From Sediminicola arcticus (GTDB lineage: Bacteria > Bacteroidota > Bacteroidia > Flavobacteriales > Flavobacteriaceae), in contig NZ_JBEXAE010000005.1 of the NCBI RefSeq assembly GCF_040566695.1, forward strand, positions 286,947 to 350,946: a DNA stretch of 64,000 nucleotides. The letters are read 5' to 3'. Made by a program: the position numbers and the translations under genes. Shown here piece after piece: positions 26,297 to 33,800 of the stretch (position 1 is the stretch's first letter; the number at the start of each line of letters is the position of its first letter). Below the pieces are notes generated by a model, which saw only the letters and a program-made list of their open reading frames with translations, was not told the DNA's origin and made no database searches.

Positions 26297-27604
26297 ATGA
26301 GTGCAATTGTAGCCATTGTAGGGAGACCTAATGTAGGTAAATCGACGTTTTTTAATCGGTTGATACAGAGAAGAGAGGCGATCGTAGATGCGGTGAGCGG
26401 AGTTACGCGCGACCGTCATTACGGAAAAAGTGATTGGAATGGACGTGAGTTTACCGTTATTGATACAGGGGGATATGTTTTAGGTAGTGACGATGTTTTT
26501 GAAGTGGAAATTGATAAGCAGGTAGAGCTGGCTATTGAAGAGGCCGATGTCATTATTTTTATGGTGGATGTGGAAGCTGGTGTAACCGGGATGGATGAAG
26601 ATGTGGCCAATTTATTAAGACGCCACAATAAACCAGTGTTGTTAGCCATCAACAAGGTGGATAATGGAAAGCGTGCTGAAGATGCCGTGGAATTTTATTC
26701 TTTAGGTTTGGGAGAGTACTATACTATTGCCAGTATTAGTGGTAGTGGAACTGGGGAGCTATTGGATGCCTTGATAGAAGTATTACCTGAACAAGAAATT
26801 GTTGAAGAAACTGAATTACCACGTTTTGCAGTTGTTGGAAGGCCTAATGCAGGAAAATCTTCGTTTATAAATGCCTTGATTGGTGAAGAGAGATATATAG
26901 TTACCGATGTTGCTGGGACCACTAGGGACAGTATAGATACCAAATACAATCGTTTTGGATTTGAGTTTAACTTAGTTGATACTGCGGGAATCCGTAGGAA
27001 GGCCAAAGTGAAAGAGGATCTGGAATTTTATTCTGTAATGCGTTCCGTTAGGGCCATAGAGCATTCCGATGTGTGTATCGTAATATTGGATGCTACAAGA
27101 GGTTTTGATGGGCAGGTTGAGAATATCTTTTGGTTGGCGCAACGCAATAACAAAGGGATCGTGATTTTGGTGAACAAATGGGATTTGGTAGAGGATAAAG
27201 AGACCAACACCATTAAGCAGTATACAGCTAAAATCAAGGAAGCCATAGAGCCCTTTACAGATGTACCTATTTTGTTTATCTCAGTACTAACAAAACAACG
27301 TATTTACAAGGCTATAGAAACGGCTGTTGAAGTCTTTCAGAATAGAAGCAAAAAGATACAGACCCGTAAATTCAATGATATTATGTTACCCATCATTGAA
27401 AACAATCCGCCACCGGCTTATAAAGGGAAATACGTGAAGATCAAGTTCTGCACACAATTGCCAACTCCATATCCGCAATTTGCATTCTTTTGTAATTTAC
27501 CCCAATACGTGCGGGATCCGTATAAGCGTTTTCTGGAAAACAAGCTACGGGAGCATTTTGATTTTACCGGAGTGCCTATTTCTATATTTATGAGGAAGAA
27601 ATAA
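26297..27604 (+). CDS. der: GTPase Der (EngA)
   Basis: A 435-residue protein with two GTPase domains in tandem: GRPNVGKST and DTGG in the first (residues 9-165) and GRPNAGKSS, DTAG and NKWD in the second (about 175-345), then a KH-like C-terminal domain ending FDFTGVPISIFMRKK. This double-G layout is unique to Der, needed for 50S ribosomal subunit assembly. Length is normal. It is a single-gene unit with a TAnnTTTG box directly upstream. Confidence 0.98.
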   Translation: MSAIVAIVGRPNVGKSTFFNRLIQRREAIVDAVSGVTRDRHYGKSDWNGREFTVIDTGGYVLGSDDVFEVEIDKQVELAIEEADVIIFMVDVEAGVTGMDEDVANLLRRHNKPVLLAINKVDNGKRAEDAVEFYSLGLGEYYTIASISGSGTGELLDALIEVLPEQEIVEETELPRFAVVGRPNAGKSSFINALIGEERYIVTDVAGTTRDSIDTKYNRFGFEFNLVDTAGIRRKAKVKEDLEFYSVMRSVRAIEHSDVCIVILDATRGFDGQVENIFWLAQRNNKGIVILVNKWDLVEDKETNTIKQYTAKIKEAIEPFTDVPILFISVLTKQRIYKAIETAVEVFQNRSKKIQTRKFNDIMLPIIENNPPPAYKGKYVKIKFCTQLPTPYPQFAFFCNLPQYVRDPYKRFLENKLREHFDFTGVPISIFMRKK

Positions 27605-27698
27605 AATTTTCACAAAAATCTGTTAAGGGAGGTAAAAATCTTAATGCGTTAGATTATTTTCGACATGTGCTGTTGCGAAATCAATCAAAAATCAATCT

Positions 27699-30473
27699 AT
27701 GCCTAAGCTTTTTTACCTCTTTTTTATTGCCCTTTTTTTATCCCTTCAAACAAATTCCCAAGAGTTCCTCGTAAAAGGAAAGGTGTTGGATGCATCTTCC
27801 AAACAGCCACTAGAAGCGACTACCATATATGCGGAGTCAATTCAAGATAGCACATTAATTACCTATACCATATCTAAACAGGACGGAATCTTTGAGTTGG
27901 AGGGAAAGACTTCCCTTAAAGAGGTAAATCTGTACTTTTCTTTTAATGGCTATAAATCTTTGGTAAAAAAGATCACCCTAAAGTCCCAAATGGACCTTGG
28001 TTCCGTGGAACTGGAGGAACAGGCCCAAGAGTTAAAAGGGGTACAAGTAGTTGGTGAAAGAGTACCGGTTACCATTAAGCAGGATACGTTGGAATTCAAT
28101 GCTGATTCCTTTAAGACCAGGCCCGATGCTACCGTAGAGGATGTATTGAAAAAATTACCGGGGGTTGAGGTGGACAGTGATGGAAAGATTACTGTGAATG
28201 GAAAAGAAGTGAGCCAGGTATTGGTGAACGGACAGGTGTTCTTTAGCAATGATCCCAAAGTGGCCACTAAAAGTTTGCCCAAGGAGATCATTAGTAAAAT
28301 CCAAATTATGGACACTAAAACTAAGACTCAAGAATTTACGGGGGAAGCCGGGGATGGGGAGACCAAAACCATAAACCTTACCATAAAAGAAGATAAAAAT
28401 AATGGATATCTCGGTAGAATGGCAGCAGGGTATGGTACCGATGACCGTTACCAGGGTAATGGATTACTTAATTATTTTAACGGGCAAGAGCGTATTAGTG
28501 TCATCGCAGGGAGCAATAACATCAATAATAGTGGATTTTCCTTTGATGAAATCTATGATATGGTGGGCAATACGAGTGGAGGTGTTTCTTTTAGTAACTC
28601 TGGTGACTTTAGGGTGGGCGACCTTTCTTTTGGATTTGGTCAGGGAATCACTACCGCTTCTAATCTTGGCGCAAGTTATGCCAACCAAAAGAAAGATAAA
28701 TTTGAGGTCAATGGGAATTATTTTTTTTCCTACAGTGATTCGTTTAATGATGAGAAAACCTCACGGGAGAATATATTACCAGACAGTCGCTTTTTTACCG
28801 ATACGGAAACCAACTTTACTGGAAGCACCAATTCCAATCAAGGATCGGCAAATCTTGAATTTGATATTGATAAGACCTTGCGAATATCAGTAGATCCCAG
28901 TTTTAATGTGAGTAGGACAAATTCGGCAAATAATAGGAACACCATATCTAGTGATGAGCAAGGCAATGCTATTAACAGTAATAGTGCCCAAACCCTTGAA
29001 GATGGGTTTCAAAGGCGCTTTTCCAATGAACTGACTTTGTTTAAAAAGCTAGATACCCTAGGCAGGTACGTGCGTGTATCCTTTTCAAATGAGAACAGGC
29101 TCAATAGTAACTTGCGGAACTTTAATTCTATACGTAATACTTTCGGAGATAACCCGAGGGAGGATATTTTAGACCAACGGACATCTACAGATATCGATAA
29201 CGATACATATTCAGCAGAAATAACGTATCGTCAGCCTTTGGCCAAGGAGCTGTTCTTGGACTTTGGGTATGAATATGAAAACAATCAGCAGAACAATACG
29301 AGAAGTGTTTTTGATTTCGACAATAGTTTAGGCACCTATACCAATTTTAACCAGCTGCAGAGTTCGGACTTCAGGTTTAGTAATATTCAGCAGACTCCGT
29401 CTTTGAGCATAAGGCACAATAACAAAAAGTTTCGTTTTGGTGTTACTCTGAACTATAAGTTGACCAATTTGAAAAATCAGGATGACTTGCAGAATACGTC
29501 TTTCCAAAAATCGTATGAAAATATGTTATTCAGCGCTAACGCGAACTATGCCCTAGGAGAAAATAAAAGATTGAGCCTATGGTCAAACTCTAGATTAAAT
29601 GTACCCACTATAAATCAGTTACAACCCGTCCCCAATATTAATGATCCCTTGAATATAATTGTAGGTAATCCTAATTTATCCCCTTCGGTGGCAAATCAGA
29701 CCTACCTGAACTATAATGATTACAATTGGAAAGAGCGCACGGGATTATATGTTTACGTAGGTGCAAACTTGGAGAAAGACAGGGTTTCATCTATAACTAC
29801 TACCAATGAGGATTTGTTAAGGACAACCACCTATACCAATGTTAATGGTAATTATAATTTAGATGGGGGGTTTAGCTATTCCAAACAAATAAAAAAAGAC
29901 AGTACCTATACGCTAAAATATAGTTTTAACCCTTATATGGGGTATAGGAAGAATGTTGGGTTTACCAATGGAAGTCGTTTGGAAACCACCACGCTCTCCC
30001 TCAATCCTAGAGCCAGTATCACCTTTAATTACAGGGAGATTTTGGAGTTGGAGCCCGAATACAGAATTTCCTATTCTGATACCAAATACAATTTGGAAGC
30101 CTTGGATGATATTAATTTCACTTCCCATAATTTTGGACTCAAGGCTACTGCCTATTGGCCCGAAAATGTTATTTGGGGCAATGATATTACGTACAGCTAT
30201 AACGGGAATGTTGGGCCTGGTTTTGATAAAGATGCCTTATTTTGGAACATGAGCTTGGGTGTTCAGATGCTCCAAAAAAAGGTGACCCTGAAAGTATTGG
30301 CTTATGATCTATTGAACCAGAATATCAATACCAGAAGGACCGTGGGAGATGATTATATCCAAGATTTTCAGGGAACCGTTCTGCAGCGCTATTTCATGTT
30401 TAGCGCCAGTTTTAAATTTGATCAGTTCGGTGGTAAAAATGATAAGAAAAGCGATGTATACTATTATAATTAA
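27699..30473 (+). CDS. outer-membrane beta-barrel protein, TonB-receptor-like
   Basis: A 924-residue outer-membrane protein. After a signal peptide (ends near residue 20) come a CarboxypepD_reg-like domain (EFLVKGKVLDASSKQPLEAT, residues about 23-105), a plug-like region (KLPGVEVDSDGKITVNGKEV) and a long barrel of alternating strands. It resembles the OMP_b-brl_3 receptors of Bacteroidota, which are shorter in the plug than SusC proteins. No SusD partner is nearby, so it is not an evident polysaccharide-utilisation component. Cargo is unknown. The stop is 66 bp from the convergent TPM gene. Confidence 0.82.
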   Translation: MPKLFYLFFIALFLSLQTNSQEFLVKGKVLDASSKQPLEATTIYAESIQDSTLITYTISKQDGIFELEGKTSLKEVNLYFSFNGYKSLVKKITLKSQMDLGSVELEEQAQELKGVQVVGERVPVTIKQDTLEFNADSFKTRPDATVEDVLKKLPGVEVDSDGKITVNGKEVSQVLVNGQVFFSNDPKVATKSLPKEIISKIQIMDTKTKTQEFTGEAGDGETKTINLTIKEDKNNGYLGRMAAGYGTDDRYQGNGLLNYFNGQERISVIAGSNNINNSGFSFDEIYDMVGNTSGGVSFSNSGDFRVGDLSFGFGQGITTASNLGASYANQKKDKFEVNGNYFFSYSDSFNDEKTSRENILPDSRFFTDTETNFTGSTNSNQGSANLEFDIDKTLRISVDPSFNVSRTNSANNRNTISSDEQGNAINSNSAQTLEDGFQRRFSNELTLFKKLDTLGRYVRVSFSNENRLNSNLRNFNSIRNTFGDNPREDILDQRTSTDIDNDTYSAEITYRQPLAKELFLDFGYEYENNQQNNTRSVFDFDNSLGTYTNFNQLQSSDFRFSNIQQTPSLSIRHNNKKFRFGVTLNYKLTNLKNQDDLQNTSFQKSYENMLFSANANYALGENKRLSLWSNSRLNVPTINQLQPVPNINDPLNIIVGNPNLSPSVANQTYLNYNDYNWKERTGLYVYVGANLEKDRVSSITTTNEDLLRTTTYTNVNGNYNLDGGFSYSKQIKKDSTYTLKYSFNPYMGYRKNVGFTNGSRLETTTLSLNPRASITFNYREILELEPEYRISYSDTKYNLEALDDINFTSHNFGLKATAYWPENVIWGNDITYSYNGNVGPGFDKDALFWNMSLGVQMLQKKVTLKVLAYDLLNQNINTRRTVGDDYIQDFQGTVLQRYFMFSASFKFDQFGGKNDKKSDVYYYN

Positions 30474-30539
30474 AGAAGCGCATAGTATACGTAGATTTTG
30501 GAGAAATTTGCTTGAGGTTAGTTACTATGTGGAGCGCAA

Positions 30540-31334
30540 TTACCAGCCGCCTGAGGAACCACCACCTCCAAAACCGCCACCGCCGAAGCCGCCGCCAAAA
30601 CCACCACCTCCACTAAAGCCACCTCCACCGGAAGATGACCCTCCGCCGAAACCTCCACGACCCATATTACTAAGGATAATGGCATCCCAAATACTGAAGC
30701 CTCCACCTCGGCCACTATTTTTCCCTCCGCCACCTCTTTTATTGCGGTTGGAGAGGATGATCAGGATGATAAAGAATATGATAAAGGGTAAAAACTTACT
30801 CAGTGGAAATCCTTGGTCTTCGGATTTCTTGCGGTCTTCCTTAAACTCCCCTGTAAGTACTTGGAACATGGCATCTGCCCCTTTGTCCAGCCCTGCATAA
30901 TAATCTTCATTTTTAAATTCAGGGATAATAACGGTCTCAATGATCCTTCTTGTCATGGCATCGGTCAAAGAGCCTTCAACCCCATACCCGGTATTAATGG
31001 CCACTCTGCGGTCCCCTTTTGCCAAGAGCACCAAAACGCCATTGTCCTTACCTTCCTGTCCTATACCCCAGGCCTCTCCCCATTGGGCACCCAAATAATT
31101 GATGTTCTCTCCTTCGGTTGAGTTGATAATGGCCACCACGATCTGGGTAGAGGTGCTGTCCGAATATCTGATCAGTTTCTGTTCCAAGGATGTTTTTTCC
31201 GAACTGGACAGTAAATTGATGTAATCGTAGACACTGGTCTGTAGTTTTGGTTTTTCCGGAATAGGGTATTGCCCAAAACTTACCGAAAAGCCCAGAAAAA
31301 ATAAAAGGAGAATACTAACCTTTAGATACCTCAT
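30540..31334 (-). CDS. TPM domain protein with glycine-rich tail (YgcG-like)
   Basis: A 264-residue protein with a signal peptide (ends near FGQ, residue 22), a TPM domain (about residues 35-160; VYDYINLLSSSEKTSLEQKL, then GVLVLLAKGDRRVAINTGYG), one transmembrane helix (about 182-195) and a tail made almost entirely of glycine, serine and phenylalanine. It is the YgcG arrangement: periplasmic TPM, membrane anchor, low-complexity tail. Its start overlaps the end of the preceding TPM gene by 20 bp, so it is co-transcribed with that gene, LemA, MerR and M23. TPM proteins have been linked to membrane stress and to photosystem repair in plants, but this protein's role is unknown. Confidence 0.85.
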   Translation of the reverse strand: MRYLKVSILLLFFLGFSVSFGQYPIPEKPKLQTSVYDYINLLSSSEKTSLEQKLIRYSDSTSTQIVVAIINSTEGENINYLGAQWGEAWGIGQEGKDNGVLVLLAKGDRRVAINTGYGVEGSLTDAMTRRIIETVIIPEFKNEDYYAGLDKGADAMFQVLTGEFKEDRKKSEDQGFPLSKFLPFIIFFIILIILSNRNKRGGGGKNSGRGGGFSIWDAIILSNMGRGGFGGGSSSGGGGFSGGGGFGGGFGGGGFGGGGSSGGW

Positions 31335-31752
31335 TACTCAGTTCGTTAGTATCGTTATGTTCCCACGGGAAATGTGATGCCAGTGCTTTACCGGCCATTG
31401 AAACGCCGTCTATAAGCCCTTGTTTAAAGTTTCTTCGTATGAATTGGTTCTCAATGGCTTCTTTAGTCGAATGCCAAAAATCTTTAGGAACCACTTTATT
31501 GATGCCTTTATCTCCTAAAACCACAAACTTTTTATCTGCTACGGCCACGTAGATAAGTACCCCATTCTCTTCTTTGGTATTGTCCATTTTCAAGAAATGA
31601 AATATGGCCTTAGCCCTTTCATAATGGTCTTCATTGGTATGGGCTTCAATATGAACCCTAATCTCCCCGGAAGTATTTTTTTCTGCCTCTACTATAGCTG
31701 CCACAACAGCGGTCTCCTCTTCAGCGGTTAAAAAGTCTTCTACTTTGGACAT
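31315..31752 (-). CDS. TPM domain protein
   Basis: A 145-residue protein made of a single TPM domain (KNTSGEIRVHIEAHTNEDHY, then NGVLIYVAVADKKFVVLGDK and GLIDGVSMAGKALASHFPW). It lacks an obvious signal peptide. A neighbouring larger TPM gene overlaps its 3' end by 20 bp, and LemA lies 11 bp upstream. The LemA/TPM/TPM trio is common in Bacteroidota and suggests a shared envelope function, whose nature is not known. Confidence 0.85.
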   Translation of the reverse strand: MSKVEDFLTAEEETAVVAAIVEAEKNTSGEIRVHIEAHTNEDHYERAKAIFHFLKMDNTKEENGVLIYVAVADKKFVVLGDKGINKVVPKDFWHSTKEAIENQFIRRNFKQGLIDGVSMAGKALASHFPWEHNDTNELSNEVSKG

Positions 31753-31763
31753 TTAGGTGGTTT

Positions 31764-32363
31764 TTATTTGAAATCGAAATTAACATCAGGGGCACTTTCA
31801 GCTCCTGCCTCTGATTGGAAATAAGCTAGCTCACTGAAATTGAACATCCCTGCCAAAAAGGAATTTGGAAATATTTTAATATGCTTATTATAGGGCTCTA
31901 CCGTGGCGTTGAACCTGTCTCGTGTCACATTAATCCTATTCTCTGTTCCTTCCAATTGGGATTGTAGTTCCAAGAAATTTTGGTTGGCCTTTAGTTCTGG
32001 ATATCTTTCAACAGTAACTAATAAGCTTTTAAGAGCTCCGCTCAATCCTCCCTGCACTTCGTTGAATTTAGCTAACTGCTCGGGAGTAATATTGGTTGGA
32101 TCTATAGATAAGGAAGTAGCCTTGGCACGTGCCTCAATTACGGCTGTTAAGGTTCCTTTTTCAAAATCTGCTGCTCCTTGCACTGTTTTTACTAAATTAC
32201 CTATAAGGTCATTTCTGCGTTGGTAAGAACTCTCTACATTGGCCCAGCTTTTCGTCGAAGTCTCTTTTAGGACAATGGCGGTATTATTAAAGCCTACGGC
32301 CCATCGATATACACCAAAAATGATGACAACGATAACAATTACTGGAATTAGCCACTTTTTCAT
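31764..32363 (-). CDS. lemA: LemA family protein
   Basis: A 199-residue protein with one N-terminal transmembrane helix (residues 4-20) and a long helical body of the LemA fold: SYQRRNDLIGNLVKTVQGAA, AKFNEVQGGLSGALKSLLVT, and the conserved tail PYNKHIKIFPNSFLAGMFNF. LemA proteins are inner-membrane anchored with the helical domain outside. The gene sits between MerR and TPM genes in a leftward operon. Specific activity is unknown. Confidence 0.92.
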   Translation of the reverse strand: MKKWLIPVIVIVVIIFGVYRWAVGFNNTAIVLKETSTKSWANVESSYQRRNDLIGNLVKTVQGAADFEKGTLTAVIEARAKATSLSIDPTNITPEQLAKFNEVQGGLSGALKSLLVTVERYPELKANQNFLELQSQLEGTENRINVTRDRFNATVEPYNKHIKIFPNSFLAGMFNFSELAYFQSEAGAESAPDVNFDFK

Positions 32364-32388
32364 GGATAGGTATTTTATATGGTTAGAA

Positions 32389-32718
32389 TTATAACTGGTT
32401 TTTGATTTTTATAAGTTCCGCTTTGATGCCCTCCAATTTGGAAATAATATCAAAGGTTGATAGTGATTTTAGCTTTTCTTCCTTGAGATGTGTTTTGGCG
32501 CCTTCTAAAGTAAAGCCGCGCTCTTTTACCAAATGGTAGATCAATTGCAAATTTTTGATATCTTGGGGGGTAAACTTTCTATTGCCCTTAGCGTTTTTTT
32601 TTGGTTGTAGTACATCAAACTCCTTTTCCCAAAAACGGATGAGAGAGGTGTTTACGCTAAAGGCTTTGGCTACTTCCCCAATACCATAATACCTTTTTTC
32701 AGGAAGTTCTATATGCAT
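32389..32718 (-). CDS. MerR-type transcriptional regulator
   Basis: A 109-residue protein whose N-terminal ~70 residues are a MerR winged helix (YYGIGEVAKAFSVNTSLIRF, then the EFDVLQPKKNAKGNRKFT wing and a DIKNLQLIYHLVKERGFTLE helix). A short helical tail follows, too short for a ligand-binding domain. It probably binds DNA as a dimer. It lies 1 bp after the M23 peptidase gene and before lemA, so it may regulate this envelope operon, which is inferred only from position. Confidence 0.88.
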   Translation of the reverse strand: MHIELPEKRYYGIGEVAKAFSVNTSLIRFWEKEFDVLQPKKNAKGNRKFTPQDIKNLQLIYHLVKERGFTLEGAKTHLKEEKLKSLSTFDIISKLEGIKAELIKIKNQL

Positions 32719-32719
32719 C

Positions 32720-33697
32720 TTAATCCAGAGATTGGTTTTCTTGTGTGGCGTATTTCAACATGTTCTCAAACTCTTCCGCTGTTAAACTTCCATAATAGAA
32801 ATTTATAGGGTTGATACGATCACCGTCTTTCCAGACTTCATAATGTAAATGTGGTGCTTCGGAACGCCCAGTACTTCCAACAAAACCGATTAGGTCTCCT
32901 CTTTCTACCCGTTGTCCTGCCTTTACATTGTAATTACTTAAATGTCCATAAAGACTTATATATCCATAACCGTGGTCAATTCGGATATGTTTCCCGTAAC
33001 CAGAAGAATTATTGTCGGCCCTACTCACTTTTCCACCACCAGAGGCATAAATAGGTGTTCCTTTTTGGGAGGTGAAATCCATACCCCAATGCATTTTTCT
33101 GGCCTTGGTAAAGGGATCCGATCGCCAGCCGTAACCTGATGCCATACGGGTTAATTTATCATTGGAAATTGGTTGTATTGCAGGGATTGCTGCCAATAGT
33201 TTTTCTTTTTCTGCGGCCAACTTGGTAATCTCGTCCAAAGATTTAGATTGTATAACCATCTGCTTTTGGATGATATCCATGCGTTTAGTTGTGCCTGTGA
33301 TCATCTCTGAATTATTGAATCCTTCCAGAGATTTGTACCTGTTAACCCCACCAAATCCTGCTCTACGTTGTTCCTCAGGAATAGGATTGGCTTCAAAATA
33401 TAAGCGATAAATATTATTGTCCCTGTCTTCAATATTCGCAAGGACCTGCTCCATTTGTTCCATTTTCTTGCCTAGCAGCTCGAATTGTAGCTCATAATTT
33501 TTTACTTCGCGTTGTAAGGAAAGTTCTCTTGGTGTATTTAAAATACTTGTGTTTAAAATGATAGTAAGCCCAAGCAGGCCAAATATGGCGGAGCCTAATA
33601 GAAATAACGATAAGTTCCTATATCTTCTAGATTTTTTGGGCTCTATCTTTCGATATGAAAGCGTGTCCGGGTCGTAAAAATATTTTACTTTAGACAT
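32720..33697 (-). CDS. M23 family peptidase with N-terminal coiled coil
   Basis: A 325-residue protein with a cytoplasmic start, one transmembrane helix (about 31-50), a coiled-coil region (about 60-180) and a C-terminal peptidase M23 domain. Zinc-site motifs are visible: HWGMDFTSQKGTPIYAS (H..D), and HLHYEVW near the end, with GYGKHIRIDHGYGYISLYGH between. It should cleave peptidoglycan cross-links or regulate amidases at the cell wall. It heads the leftward operon MerR-lemA-TPM-TPM and is divergent from alaS with about 100 bp between them. Confidence 0.9.
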   Translation of the reverse strand: MSKVKYFYDPDTLSYRKIEPKKSRRYRNLSLFLLGSAIFGLLGLTIILNTSILNTPRELSLQREVKNYELQFELLGKKMEQMEQVLANIEDRDNNIYRLYFEANPIPEEQRRAGFGGVNRYKSLEGFNNSEMITGTTKRMDIIQKQMVIQSKSLDEITKLAAEKEKLLAAIPAIQPISNDKLTRMASGYGWRSDPFTKARKMHWGMDFTSQKGTPIYASGGGKVSRADNNSSGYGKHIRIDHGYGYISLYGHLSNYNVKAGQRVERGDLIGFVGSTGRSEAPHLHYEVWKDGDRINPINFYYGSLTAEEFENMLKYATQENQSLD

Positions 33698-33712
33698 AAA
33701 TGGAAATTATCC

Positions 33713-33720
33713 TATTTTTG
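33713..33720 (+). promoter_or_regulatory. likely -7 element for alaS
   Basis: TATTTTTG matches the TAnnTTTG consensus and lies 80 bases before the ATG at 33801. That position argues for 33801 as the alaS start, since a start at 33720 would begin inside the promoter. Confidence 0.4.
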
Positions 33721-33800
33721 TGCTCTTAATTAACGCAACAAACAAATATAAAAATTGTTTTGCACAAACAGCTAATTTTATAAAAAGCTTACCATTTTAC

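Noticed and set aside
30349..30900. Rightward ORF rich in proline (KPPPPKPP runs)
   Set aside because: It is the antisense of the glycine-rich tail of the TPM protein; the repeats mirror GGG codons and do not form a gene.
33720..33800. Upstream start for alaS
   Set aside because: It adds 27 residues unlike the family and begins inside the likely -7 promoter element; ATG 33801 gives the normal AlaS N-terminus.
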